From Phellopilus nigrolimitatus (taxonomy: Eukaryota; Basidiomycota; Agaricomycetes; Hymenochaetales; Hymenochaetaceae), in the NCBI GenBank assembly GCA_021029095.1, contig JAJOHG010000148.1:1-63095 (forward strand): 63,095 nucleotides of DNA. The letters run 5' to 3'. Shown here piece by piece: positions 19,130 through 30,033 of this stretch. The notes beneath the pieces are model-generated. The model saw only the letters and a program-made list of their open reading frames with translations. It was not told the DNA's origin and did no database searches. Made by a program: the position numbers and the translations under genes. Position 1 is the first letter of the stretch; the number at the start of each line of letters is the position of its first letter.

Positions 19130-20743
19130 CACTGCGGGCATCCACTTAGAATTCCCCCATGGTGAGTCAATTAGTTGTTTTATTTAATTGCAGCTTTCTC
19201 CACGCATTATAGTTTAACACTTTTGGACTTGGGTAGTGGCCACTGCTTCGCATGGCAGGTTACGAGCCCAGGTTAGCTGATGTAATCAATATGTTTTGAA
19301 TTTCTGAAGAAAGACAAGACATTATTCATATGATTAGTTGAGTCCTACCTTCAGGGAGATCAAGGTAACACTCTACTTATAACTCAAGATTTAGTTGGTA
19401 AATTATCTTAAAGCACATAAAAAATGCCAACCACAAGTAGTTCCTTTGCTGAATATTTTGCCAGGAGCATCTCATATCCCTTTACATATCCTATGCTTCA
19501 GTTTTGAAATAAACATTTGAATAGATTGAGTTTAAACTCATTTATAGGGGAATAAGTACAAAATCTCCACCTTTGCCATATCAACTAGGAATGCTGAAGA
19601 ATCCGACTAGTAAATAAAGGTGCCAAGATAAGGAGTACAAAATTTCAGAGCTGCAGTGTGAATAGATAGGTCAGAGTAAACTAAACAATATCTAAGTTTC
19701 ACAAATAGTGGTGTGAGAAGTGATTACCCAGAATAGACAAAATAAGATTAAAAGGCTGGTGACCTTGGAAATAAATATCAACGTACCAATGACATCCATT
19801 GAAGCCTACGAAAAGATTATGTTGAGCAAAAATAATGCATAATGAATTGACTGATCCATTTTAGAACTTCAAAAACATCATCCAAAAGGAGATTCAAAAA
19901 CACATTCTGGACCCAATACTCAAAAGATCAAAGAGGAGAAAGAGCCACCCAGAAGGCCTGAAGTAGACCTTTCAGACAGTATCCTCCGCACAGAAGTGTA
20001 CCGGCTTGGATTTTTCAGAATCTGGTGCATACAGTCTGGAAAGTCTGCAGGATGGATAAGTTCAGGACAAATCGTCTCAGGGGTTATTTTTCAGCCCCCA
20101 AACCCATCTACTATGCTACATAATCGTGTAGGTATTGTGAGGCGCTTGAGAACGCAAAAGAAATCATGTTTTTACGTGCAGTAGAAGAATTACTATGCTG
20201 AAAATACAAATGAGAATGGTGCTGAGCATGGGGGATTTTCCTAATTTGGTAACAAGTTTGAGTTTTGTAGTGGTTGTGGCACGGGCGCCGATACCAAAGT
20301 ACACTCGGGTAACGCAAATTTTGTACACTTTTTGTATTGCCACCAGCTGGGACCAAATATATGCAAGCACAAAGATAATGACCAGTTAGTAGGACGATCC
20401 TTCCTAAAGTCAGGGCTCGTAACACTTTAATCTAAATTATTCTTTAACTTTGTTATGCCTTCTCCAAATGATATACTTTAACTTTCTTTTCCCCTTTGTC
20501 CACACAAGAAAGGCTTAACAAAGGCATGTTTTCATCAAAGCACCCCTTAAATAAGCCTTTTTTGTGGACAAAGGCAAAAAGAAAGTTTAAGTATACTGTG
20601 TGGAGAAAGGCTTAAGGAAGTTAAAAATCATTCTGGATAAAAGTGTCCAAAAGTGTTAAACTATAGTGTGTGAAGAAAGCCACAATTAAATAAAACAACT
20701 AATTGACTCACCATGGGAGGATTCTAAGTGGATGCCTGCAGTG
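19130..20743. repeat. Fold-back MITE copy a, split by R-family insertion
   Basis: Left part 19130-19226 starts CACTGCGGGCATCCACTTAG and right part 20424-20743 ends with its inverse (GATGCCTGCAGTG). The flanking 3 bp are CAT on both sides (19127-19129 and 20744-20746). The two parts join in register at ttttggAC once 19227-20423 is removed. The CACTG ends and 3-bp target duplication are the pattern of CACTA (CMC/EnSpm) transposons. No coding capacity. Confidence 0.75.
19227..20423 (+). repeat. R-family element copy 1, inserted in MITE a
   Basis: It begins ACTTGGGTAGTGGCCACTGC, continues to GTTACGAGCCC about 32 bp in, and ends with the exact inverse GGGCTCGTAAC. The same ends and interior recur at 31152-32771 (minus), 33429-34268 and 36163-40705. 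The interior has conserved stretches such as caaatcgtctcaggggttat and gtggcacgggcgccgatacc. No transposase is seen, and the superfamily is uncertain. Confidence 0.7.
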
Positions 20744-20838
20744 CATGTCGACAACGCCCGGTGCAGCAAACAACAATACTGAGGGTAGGTGACTATTGTA
20801 TTTATTAATTGGAGTCATGGCTAACTTGAGTCTAACAT

Positions 20839-21150
20839 TTTACGATCCCTGACGTAAGGAAGGATCGTCCTACTAACTGGTCATTATCTTTGTGCTTGCA
20901 TATGTTTGTTGCGGCTGTGTTGCAATACAAAAAGTGTACAAAAAGTGTGTTAAGCGAGTGTACTTTGGTATCGGCGCCCGTGCCACATCATTACAATCTG
21001 CGTCCTCGCTTCAAACTCATCTCCTTTTTGGGAAGATGAGGCTGCTCACCACCTTTCACTTTCGTATTTTCCCCATAACTTTTGTTTTAATGCCCATCCA
21101 TCAGAAGTCTTTTTTGCTGTGGGTAGTGCCATGTAATTAGAATAGGAATA
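20839..21150 (-). repeat. Diverged R-family fragment
   Basis: The sequence from ttttacgatccctgacg through tatcggcgcccgtgccaca matches the 3' end of the R family in inverse orientation, then fades out near 21150. Confidence 0.6.
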
Positions 21151-22356
21151 TGTAAAAAAATTGAAGATTTTACGTGCGTTTGTATTTTTATGGGTGGATG
21201 TTCACCGGCATCTTCATCCTTGCCACCTGAAGTCGGTTTTCACAACTTGAGTTCAATTCTGCATTCAGATTTCTTGCTCTGTAAATTATATCAGTCAGAA
21301 GACCTTCTTATGAGCTATGATTTGGTGTTTTTACCTTGCATTTATGTTGGGTACTTGATTCTGTACGTAGCTTTCAATAGCCTGTCAAATGGCTGTTTAG
21401 TTCGTTTTTTGTTAGGTTGAATATTTAATATTTAACTCTACTTTTTTTCCCAGTCAATAGAGCTCAATGAGACCTTCCTGAAGGTGTGCTTTATATGTTC
21501 ATACCATGTATTGTCATTTATTTATGCTGTATATAAGTTCGAGCAATTGGCCGGTCAGTGCTGATCTTACTTTCCCACGGTTGTTGTGCCGTCCTCCACA
21601 CTCAGGACGACGCAATTTACATCAAAACCAAGTTGTCTGTCAGTTTAGCAAATTACAGAATGTAGCAACCTGCATACTCAGGTCACTACAGTATTTACCT
21701 GTAGGCTACTTAAAGGTGCTTCCGGCTGTGAATAATTTAGTATATATCAAGGAGCTCGCAGACAGAGACAATTGCTGTCATACAACGACAGCAAGGCTCT
21801 GAGAGGAAATTTCAAAATAAAAAGAAAACAGTCAATAGACCCCATCGCGAGTCGGCTCCTAAGTGGTCACCATTGGACACACAGACATGGGGTCCAAAGA
21901 CAAGGGGAAAGTTGAAAACTAAACTAAAACTCTGCAGACAACAGCACAAGGCAAGCCATCTGACAGAGACATCCACCACGGGCCGGCTCCTAAGTGGTCA
22001 CCATTGGGCACGCCGGTGGATGTTGCAAGAAGCGTAAAGTGAAATATATAGCTACTATCATACCTAGTATCTTGTTCCAGTCTGCAGTCGTTGTCGCAGA
22101 TGTAGTTAAGGCCTTATGTACACGCGGCGTGCCCGCCGTCCCCACTGACGTCGCGCTCGCCTCAGAAAACCATCGAGAACGACCCGCTACCGAGACGTTC
22201 GATACTGCTGATACTCTCCGAGAGCGTGCGGGACTCGCGCACGCTCTTTAACACAGACGATACCTCGCTTTTGCTTGACATTGTTGCAGAACAGAAGCGT
22301 CTCGTTCGGCTCCGTGGGGTGCGGGCGGAGTAGAATCGACGAAACGAGGGCCTATA
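21151..22356. other. AT-rich spacer with a 23-bp direct repeat; no gene called
   Basis: A 23-bp sequence starting ggctcctaagtggtcaccat occurs at 21854-21876 and again at 21985-22007, about 130 bp apart. A short minus-strand frame ending in IERLGSGSFSMVF (about 22170-22290) might be a last exon of the BTB gene, but this cannot be supported. Frames elsewhere look random. Confidence 0.4.
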
Positions 22357-23996
22357 TCACAACATATGAGTTTGCGAAGAGATATATAGAACGAGGTCCA
22401 CACTCGCCTGGTAAAGTAAACCCGCGTTGGACTCTGTCATGCCCCTCCGCACGGCGTCCATGACCCACTCGACGCGCTCGCCATCCTCAAACCTGCCTAG
22501 CCCATCATTCTCCATAATATCCACCCAGTCTTGCTCAGCGAAGCACTTCTCCGCATCATTGCATAGCACCCCATCAATCGCCGCGCGCGCCGCCAAAACC
22601 ATGTCGCGAACGGGCTCCGCCCACAAGTCGCGCAGCGCGCCCAGATGGTGCAGAGCGGCTTGCGCCGCGAATAGTAGGGAGAACACGTTCAGCGGGGTCG
22701 TGCGTTTCGCGAGGCCACGCACGAGCCCGTCTTTCGTCTTCTGGGGCAGCGTCGAGAACTCCGCGGTGCACCAGCCCTCGCCAAAAAGGCCTACGAGCGC
22801 GCGGCGGGCACCGCGCTTGAGGTAGGCGTTCTGCACGTCCGGGCGGACGGAGAAGAGTAGCACGCGCGGGGCGCGGCGGGCGCACTGGCGGCAGCGGCAG
22901 CCGTCGGAGCCCCAGCGGCCGCCAGTAATGCGCTCGTACTCCGCGAATTCAAGGAAGGCATGAAAAAGCCCATTCCTGGACGAGGCGTGCCTGGACCTCG
23001 TCGTGAAGGGACTGGAGCTGGAGGTAGTTTGCGGAGCAGAGGATTGCAAAGGCGGTGTCGAGGTCATATGACCGGTTCGAGAAGTTGACAGTGCCCGAGT
23101 AGAGGTAGCCGAGAGTAAAGTGCATTGCAGGCGGGGTGAAGGGCGGGGACGGTAGTCGGACTCTTGCTGGCTCCCCGAGAGCAGGTGTGTTTTTGAGGCC
23201 GTAGGTAATGAGTTGGTCACAGAAATAAGGCGAGCGCGTCACGAGAATGAAACGGTGTGACCAGAAAATAGCAGCAGTCTCTTCTTCAGACGAGCCGGAC
23301 GCAGACTGGACCTTCCCCAGTAAGTTCGATCTTAACGTCGGAGTAAAGACGCGACCTCCACATAAAGATGAGGTCTTTGCGCAGCTTATCAACGCGCGTC
23401 TCGTCCGCGTCCGCGTCCGCGTCGCCCTCTGCAGCCTGCTCATCCGCGTCGAAGAGGAAGGCGAAGGCCTCACCGAAGCCTTTGCCAGTGTAGAGATACT
23501 CAAGCTCATTGGCGAAGAGCGCGGGCTTGTGCGCGAGGGGGATGCGGGTGAGGGTGCCGATAACGGAGGGTGCGGGAGACGCGGAGCGGAAGTGGGAGGG
23601 CGAGCCGGAGCGGAGGGAGGCGGGGTAGGGGAAGTCGACGCCGAGGTCGAGGGACAGTGCGGAGGTGGTGGGTATGGAGAGAGATGGCGTCGGGGAAGCG
23701 GCGAAGGGTAGCGGGGACGCGACGGGAGCGGAACGGAAGGTGAAGTAGCGAGCCTGGAAGCTCGGCTGTGCGCGCGCATACACAACAGCTAGTAGTTGAC
23801 AGTCAGCGGGCCAAAGATGGCTAGACATAAGTGGATGCGCGCTCACCTTTAGGACCCCAGACCTCCTCACTTCATCAACGAGATCCCAGACAACGCCGGG
23901 AAAGCGGTCTTTCCAGCGATGAAAGAGGGCTTGGAGGTCGTCCTGCCATACGGAAGTCGAGTTCTTTGTGGCCTTGAGCAGGGCGGGCGGGCGCAT
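22357..23996 (-). pseudogene. BTB/POZ-domain protein with three frameshifts
   Basis: Start at 23996 (MRPPALLKATKNSTSVWQDD). The order is an N-terminal region, a first intron (donor gtgagc near 23847, acceptor before CTGTTGTGTATG), VVYARAQPSFQARYF, a Ser-rich stretch, ELEYLYTGKGFGEAF, then the BTB fold: WRSRLYSDVKIELTG, SHRFILVTRSPYFCDQL, LGYLYSGTVNF, AFAILCSANYLQLQSL. A C-terminal helical region follows to about 22357. BTB folds mediate dimerisation or Cullin-3 binding. The frame changes near 23866, at GGGG near 23317 (one G too many) and at TGGG near 22969. No intron of workable size explains these, so the gene is decayed or the assembly carries indels here. Confidence 0.7.
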
Positions 23997-24450
23997 AGGC
24001 AGATGGAGACCTTGATTCACGGCAACAGACGCGATAGAAGAGAAAGAAAGAACAAAGCAGAGAAAACCCAGGGGGAAAAGCAGATGATCCAGTTCCGAGC
24101 AGGAAGCAGAACACAGCAGCAGCGAGAGCATAATCTCCTACGCGTGTGGCATGCGTCGTCGTCGTTCGTCGTTCGTCGTTCGTTGTTCGTTGTTCGTTGT
24201 TGGCGTCGGCAGTGTGCACGCTGGCAGTGACAGACGTGTGACAGTCGCGTCCCGCGCGGCACGTGAACGACGGAGATCGACGAGATCGACAAGCTGTGAG
24301 CAGCAAGTCGACAACACTGAAGAGTGCACCGTCGTGCAGCGCCGCCCCACGTCCCCGCCCATATATTTCGACTCTCTTTTCCGCAATCTCAACAACACCC
24401 AGCCGTCCGCTGCATCCGAGCCTGGCCCGACACCTCCCGCTGTCGCCAAC

Positions 24451-25789
24451 ATGAAAACCCGTTCCGCACCCAGGTTCCCCGCCGAACACCAACAACTCTG
24501 CTCCCGCGAAAGCCGTCTCCTCAATCACCACCGCATCTCACTCCTCGGCCGGGTCTGCCCAGATCCAGCCACCTGCAGACCGCCAGAGCGCATTGCTGTC
24601 GCTGCTCGGCTCGACCGTTGCTCCCTCGGGCGCGTCATCGACTACCACCTGCCGGGAGCCGACCGCTCATCCCCCCGAGTCTGCTCAGCATCGAGCAGCG
24701 TGTGTGGCTTATGTAGTCCGGAAGCGAGGCCCAGGGGAGGATCTTGCTCGAACAATTGATGTCCAGGTAAGTTTTATTTTATTTTTCGACACATCTTTGT
24801 ATATGGCACGGCTTCTGCGCGCTTCGTCCTATCCTGTATGTTGCGATCCTTCCCTTGAGTCGAAGATATTTTTTCTTATTGACTCCCTATAAACCCCGCG
24901 CCCGATCGACTACTCATGAACCCATACAGTGATATCGGAAATTTTGGTTTCCGCTACCCGTCTTAGTCCGCACTGCCTTAGCCGCCCTAGCCGTATGGCC
25001 CCTTCCCCGCATACGCTTACCAAGCACAGTATATCCAAAAGCCGCCGCGCGACTTCCAGCCTCAGGCTCCGCAAGCGCAGCCGCAACCCCCCCTCTCCCA
25101 GTTGCAAGTCCATGCCCGCTCGGCCGTGCGGATGGCGCAAAGGCTCGTGAGTATCGCGCGATCTTCGGCGAGGGCCGACTCCGCGAGCAGGTGTGCACGC
25201 TGCTACGGAAGAGCAAGCGTACCACGAGAAGTCCCTCGCGCACTTCGACACTCTCGAGCTCGAGGCGCCGCTGGACGCGGGGGACTCTAGGGGCGACGTC
25301 CTGCACAGGATGGAGCGCGCGTTCGCGCTGCTCAAGACTTTCCGCCCGAACAGCAGGCAAGACGACACGCCGGCGCTCGCGCTGGCGTTCATGACGTGGC
25401 ACCCGCCGCTGCTCGCGCTTCGCGGAGCCGGACGTGCAGCGCACGCCGTTGCCGCTGCCCGTCGTGGAGGAGGATGACCCGGTGTCCGCGTGCCCGTCCG
25501 CGGGGCCGTTGATGGCCACGAGCAGCTCAAAGATGCTCGAAGACACCCTCAGCGTCCGGGCGCGGGTCGCCCGTGAGTGACGCGGCGGACGCCGATGGCG
25601 CGGATGTGCACAGCGTGCTCGGGCACCTGCGCGCGCTGCGGCGCGCGAAGGTGGAGTGGGAGCGCGCGGGCGAGGAGAATGCGCGCGCGCCGCTGAACCT
25701 CACGCTGCACGGTGCGCGCATGGAGGTGATCCTCGCGTGGCTTGGTACGGTGCACCTCCCCGCGCTTGAGGCCACGGCGGCGGCGCCGT
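24451..25789 (+). pseudogene. Unrecognised coding remains, several exons
   Basis: Pieces with coding character are QPPADRQSALLSLLGSTV and EAQGRILLEQLMS followed by a gtaagt donor at 24768. Then come a Pro/Gln-rich PPRDFQPQAPQAQ to SAVRMAQRL ending at a gtgagt donor near 25146, then EEQAYHEKSLAHFDTLELEA, and finally HSVLGHLRALRRAKVEWERAG to a stop at 25789. Frames change between pieces beyond what the introns explain. The family was not recognised. GC-rich third positions indicate former coding. Confidence 0.35.
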
Positions 25790-26083
25790 GAGGACTGTAT
25801 TTTGTATCTGTGCGATATTGTACGACTGTCCCGCTTGTATTCAGCAGAACGAGCCCGCTCGTATGTTCGCATGCTCTTGTCCAGATCCAAACTATACTTT
25901 CATACATATAATATACAGTACACAAATGGACGAAAAAAGACCCCACGCGCTACTCGGACCTGGCATGGTACAGCTCGCGGCGGGCCTCACCCACGACGGC
26001 CACGAGCGCACGAACTCGCTGTCGCCCGGCGCGTGACACTTCCCTTTCTACTCAGCGCCGTTTGAGCCCACTCTGCTTTGCAG

Positions 26084-26490
26084 CCCGGATACGTAGCCAC
26101 GCTCTCATCCGAACTCGCGAACGAGGCGCAGACAACCACATTCCGGAATGCGGCCGGTATTGCGCTCAAGAACACGCTGAGCGCACGCGTACGTTTCTTG
26201 ACGCTGAAGCACATCATCCAGGAATCCACCTGCCAACTAGACTACTCCAACCGATGACTCGCCCTTCTAGCAGAGCCGAAGGAGCGGGTAAAGCAGGGCG
26301 TGTTAAGGGCACTTGCATCACCCTCCGACGACCTCGCCGCCCAGGTTGGGCTGCGATCGCTGCCGTAGAGCTTCCCAACAACCAGTTGCCAGAAATCATC
26401 GAGATACTACTTCGCTTCATGGACGGCCCCGACAATGTGAGCCTGAAGATCGCGACGTTTCAGGCGACTGGGTCCATTTGTGAAACTATT
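26084..26490 (+). pseudogene. Importin beta-1 (karyopherin) N-terminal fragment
   Basis: After a cag acceptor the frame reads PGYVATLSSELANEAQTTTFR, AAGIALKNTLSAR, then ERVKQGVLRALASPSDDLAAQ, AAIAAVELPNNQLPEII and ATFQATGSICETI, ending at a gtgcgt donor. These are HEAT repeats 1-3 of importin beta-1, which carries cargo through nuclear pores. Damage: a TGA replaces the Trp codon in NRWLAL (near 26253), and the frame shifts after AAQVG. The remaining 80% of the gene is absent, so this is a stray duplicate. Confidence 0.75.
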
Positions 26491-26553
26491 GTGCGTAGAT
26501 GACTTTTTGCTTGTCCATGCTCGCTCTAACTCTCGCTTAGAAGGAACGTCCAC

Positions 26554-26774
26554 TCCTATGAGCGGGGCCAGTCGTCGTAGCGAACGAGGTAGGCATAGGC
26601 GAGTAGCGGGTAAAGGACGAGGAATGAGACAGTGTAGACGTGCGTCCACCAGGACAGGCGCGTATGTAGCGACGCGCGCGACTTCGGACGAGTCGATGGT
26701 GACCGACACCCTGCGCCGCCGTCTGTCAGTAACGTCGGTGGATATTTGGATTTAATACGCACATTATCAAGCAC
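26554..26774 (-). pseudogene. Fragment of a membrane protein, unrecognised
   Basis: A minus-strand frame reads SWWTHVYTVSFLVLYPLLAY and then AYLVRYDDWPRS. The Leu/Val/Tyr-rich segment is a likely membrane span bounded by charged residues. It lies antisense between the importin and YKT6 pieces. Only one exon-sized piece is present. Confidence 0.35.
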
Positions 26775-26777
26775 GAC

Positions 26778-27557
26778 ATGGACGGTGTCGGACCCACACT
26801 CCCAACGCGGACAGCAACGTTTGAGTTGCTCAGACAGCGACTACGTAGGATATACGCGCTGTCCGTGCTTGAGGTTCCGCCCAACGGCTCAACGACAGCG
26901 CTCTCCAGCGCCCAGGACCTGTCCTCTTTTCCCTTCTACCAGCGCGGCACCATCCGCGAATTCCTCTCTTTCTTCACTCGCACAGTCGCGGAGCGCATTC
27001 CCCAAGGCCAGCACCAGAGCATCATAGAGAACAACTATGTCTTTCATATCTACAACCGTAGGGGCGATGATTAGCTCGCAGGTCTGTCTCCGTCAATTTA
27101 TCTGGCTCGCTGTCAATGAACTTATGCACGGCACGCTTACAGCGGTCATTGTTACCGACACTGAGCACCCCCGTCGCGCCGCCTTCTCCGTCCTCACAAA
27201 GCCATCGACACTTTCGAACAAGGTTCCCCGTTCATCATACACTACCCGGCATCGATCGACTTCCGCGAACTCGATGAGTATCTGGTCCAGTATCTTAGGA
27301 CCCGAAGAAGGCGGACACGAATACGCGTGTCCAGGCAGAACTCGACGGGACCAAGATCGTCCTTCACAAGACCATCGAGTCTGTGCTCGAACGCGGCGAG
27401 AAGCTCAAAAACCCTGTTGCTCGCCTTGACGCACTCGGCGCTTCGAGCAAGCTCTTCTACTCGACCGCCAAAAAGGTGAAAATTTCTGTTTGCTCAGCTC
27501 AACTGTACTTTAGGCTAATATACCCGACAGCAAAACTCGTGCTGCGTTGTGATGTAG
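26778..27557 (+). pseudogene. YKT6 SNARE, complete length but broken
   Basis: The longin domain is readable (SSFPFYQRGTIREFLSFF, TVAERIPQGQHQS, then TDTEHPRRAAFSVLTK), as is the R-SNARE helix ([28 protein letters not shown]). A final intron (27472-27530) leads to an exon encoding QNSCCVVM, the double-cysteine CaaX box by which Ykt6 is lipidated for vesicle fusion. Damage: a TAG replaces the Gly codon in GDDGLAG (27072-27074), a base is lost after VLTK, and the frame shifts again before [11 protein letters not shown]. This is therefore a decayed copy; a working YKT6 should exist elsewhere. Confidence 0.8.
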
Positions 27558-27839
27558 CCAATCTCTGATTGAGTCTCATTGAGACGGCCTTGCAACACGC
27601 GTACCGGCAGCCTCTTTCCCACTTATTTCCATTATCATACAGCAAACGACTTATACCAAGTAAAGGCTGTCTTTTACTTCTAGACGATTGGCCTTGCCTT
27701 TTTTTTTGTTCTCTGGTAGATGTCTGTCTGGTTGGGCCAACTATACGCTGGTCGTGCTCCTCTTGCTATGCTTAGTTATCATCTCTGGTGAGCGTTGAAC
27801 ATTCAGCTACAAGGAGAAAGTTGTGCTAACAAATGGACA

Positions 27840-28384
27840 ACCTTGAGCGTACTTCCGCGTCCTCTGAAAAGGGTCGCCCATTCGTCAACCCTTGCGCTTG
27901 AGATCCATCCCCGTCAGCTTCCGCCCCCCAATGCGCCCCGTACCCGCGCTTCCTCTCCATTCATCAATAGCCCGACGCTCTTTCACTCGAACTCCTTCCG
28001 CCTCACGCTCTCCGCCTTCGACGATGTCTTCTACCTTCACCTCCGCCCGAATGACCATCTTATTCACCCTGCCACGCGCACTGATTGCTTCAAGAATGGG
28101 CCCGGCGAACGCCAAGTCCTCGATCAATCAGTGCCTCTCCTCCACGAGAGCGTCCGCGTGTACTGGGGCGAAGTCGTCGCTGCAGAGCACTCACCGGAGC
28201 GCATGCGGGAAGATGCTGCGGGAGTGCTTCCGCGTCCATCTCGGCAGCCGGGCAAGGAGCTCGGTTGGGCACGCATTATGGTGCATTCGCAGGGCGACAC
28301 CGCACGCGGGCTCGCGCCCGTGTTCGAGGTTGACGGCGTGACGCACCACGTACAAACGCACGAAAACTACCTGTGCAAGGTGCA
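27840..28384 (+). pseudogene. ADAM-type metalloprotease prodomain fragment
   Basis: The frame gives PLKRVAHSSTLALEI, HSNSFRLTLSAFDDVFYLHL, RPNDHLIHPATR, ESVRVYWGEVVAAEHS, LGWARIMVHSQGD and VTHHVQTHENYL. This matches my memory of fungal ADAM/reprolysin prodomains, in which a LTLSAFDDTFHLHLRPNDHL-like segment precedes the zinc protease. The catalytic HEXXH domain is absent: the sequence passes straight into a kinase fragment. Confidence 0.6.
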
Positions 28385-28781
28385 ACACTTCAGCAAGCCC
28401 GGCTCAAGCTCATCGCGAGCATGTTCGCGCAGGTGCGTATTTAGTTTGTTTTCTGGGTAGATTGCAACAGAAGTTGACTGACGTGCTATGTAGATGTGCG
28501 AGGCCGTCGCCGTGTACCACCGCGACATCAAGCCGGAGAACTTCATCATCATGGACGGCTGGGCGGACGACGAGCTCCGCGTCGTCGTTAAGCTCACGGG
28601 CTTCGGGCTCAGCACGCGCGACGCGAAGAGCAACGACACGGACTGCGGCAGCCCGCCGTACATGAGCTTCGAGTGCTGCAACAACTGCGCACCGACGTAC
28701 GCCCCGCGTGCGGCGGATATGTGGAGCTTCGGCATCATGCTCGAAATCGGCCACGAGTGCAGGCTCTCCGCTGTTTGGTAG
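28385..28781 (+). pseudogene. Ser/Thr protein kinase catalytic-loop fragment
   Basis: KLIASMFAQ, then an intron (28434 to 28492), then MCEAVAVYHRDIKPENF, VVKLTGFGLSTRDA, DCGSPPYMSFEC and APRAADMWSFGIML. HRDIKPEN is the catalytic loop and SPPYMSFE the activation-segment end of fungal Ran1/Ksp1-type kinases. The DFG motif reads GFG, so the Mg-binding Asp is lost. The N-lobe is missing and the frame ends soon after the F helix. It is joined to the ADAM piece without spacer. Confidence 0.7.
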
Positions 28782-29364
28782 CTCGTCCTTTAAGCAATGC
28801 GTGCACAGCTGGCCTGCAATTTTGCCCGTCACCCGAATCAGTCACCTTCATGCAGAAGTTGCTCGAGACCACCTAGATCAGCCAGAGCATCATCGAGCTC
28901 TCATTGCATTACATTTTCCGCATCAGAAAGAGCAATTGTCTATGCTCCTGTGCTTGCGAATAAGTTTGTTGACTAGTGGGTATTGAAAACCCTTTTAATC
29001 AAGATTTCTTGTATTTGATTTAATTTTTTCTATCTTAAATTTTAAATTTTCACAGTAAAGGCAAGACATGATCTGATGCATCTGCAGTCCCACTCGACAA
29101 GCTCAACAAAGAGCAGGAGTTCTTGCTCAGTGTTAGCTTCTGTCTTTCACTCGACGAGCCCACGTACAACTCCTGGCTCAATGTTCTGTGCAGACTCTCA
29201 TTAGAAAGCACAAGCACACCACATGCAGGGTGAACACCACCACACCACAGCGGGCAGAGACAGTGATGCGACAGATGGGTTGCCTTACCTCAATTTTTTT
29301 TCTTGACAGTCAGACAGAAACTGTTGAGAATATTGGTCATGACTGTGACATTCTGTGACTTGGT
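28782..29364. other. No gene seen
   Basis: AT-rich sequence with scattered short frames between the kinase fragment and the next repeat. No terminal repeats were found that would delimit the gene-fragment strip on this side. Confidence 0.4.
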
Positions 29365-29797
29365 ACTTGGGTAGTGGCCACTGCTCCGCATGGCAGGTTA
29401 CGATCCCATGGTGGCTGATGCAGATATAAATAAAGGTTTGGTAATAATGAAACAAAAATGGTAGTGTGAAAAATGTTTAGGACTTATTCTGTATTAGTAG
29501 TATGAAGAAAATGGGCAGGTGAAGAAAATGGGCAGATATGATGAGGATTTGATGATGGGAGGGCAGCATAAGCTGGTAAATGTAAGTTGTTGTTCTAGGT
29601 TGTACGTTTGAATTACATGTTGAGTCTTATTTTAACTTAATATTTCGGTAGTTTTCTTCATACTACTAATACAGAATAAGTCCTGAGCCTTTTTCACACT
29701 ACCATTTTTTTTCATTATTACCAAACCTTTATTTATATCTGCATCAGCCACCATGGGATCGTAACCTGCCATGCGGAGCAGTGGCCACTACCCAAGT
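29365..29797. repeat. R-type element with about 145-bp inverted arms
   Basis: It starts ACTTGGGTAGTGGCCACTGC and ends with the inverse. The arms match for about 145 bp each (to gtagtatgaagaaaa) with few differences, around a core of about 140 bp. It shares the outer 43 bp with R elements but has a different interior, so it may be a non-autonomous derivative using the same ends. Confidence 0.75.
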
Positions 29798-29805
29798 TTC
29801 TTCAG

Positions 29806-30029
29806 GACATGAGTTGGAGACAGCGCTTGCAACCATTCAAGAGGCGGTTCAGGTTGTCATAGCGCACACGCTTATCCGAGCCGAGGAGATCGAGTTGACA
29901 GAGGCAGAGATGAGAGCATATCTGACTTTGGGAAAAAGGTGCCAGATGGCTGCAAAGCAGGCCGCAATGTTGGCTACCTTCGCTGAAGAACATGAATTCT
30001 GGTGCCAGCTTTTGCAAGGACCCAAATAA
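29806..30029 (+). CDS. Small unrecognised protein, homologous to 8572-8782
   Basis: The frame reads ELETALATIQEAVQVVIAHT, EAEMRAYLTLGKRCQMAAKQ and HEFWCQLLQGPK, ending at 30029. The first ATG (29781) lies within the repeat end, so the true start is unclear. The relative at 8572-8782 keeps AEMRAYL-LGK-C and E-WC. Two copies beside repeats suggest a mobile or multigene family. No function is assigned. Confidence 0.4.
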
Positions 30030-30033
30030 CTTT

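Noticed and set aside
24910..25546. Two minus-strand frames of over 200 codons
   Set aside because: They are shadows of GC-rich plus-strand coding remains; Arg/Ser/Ala-rich with no domains.
29365..29407. R-family left end (ggcaGGTTACGATCC) considered as a tRNA-derived promoter because it resembles a B-box
   Set aside because: No A-box at proper distance, no cloverleaf and no Pol III terminator pattern shared among copies.
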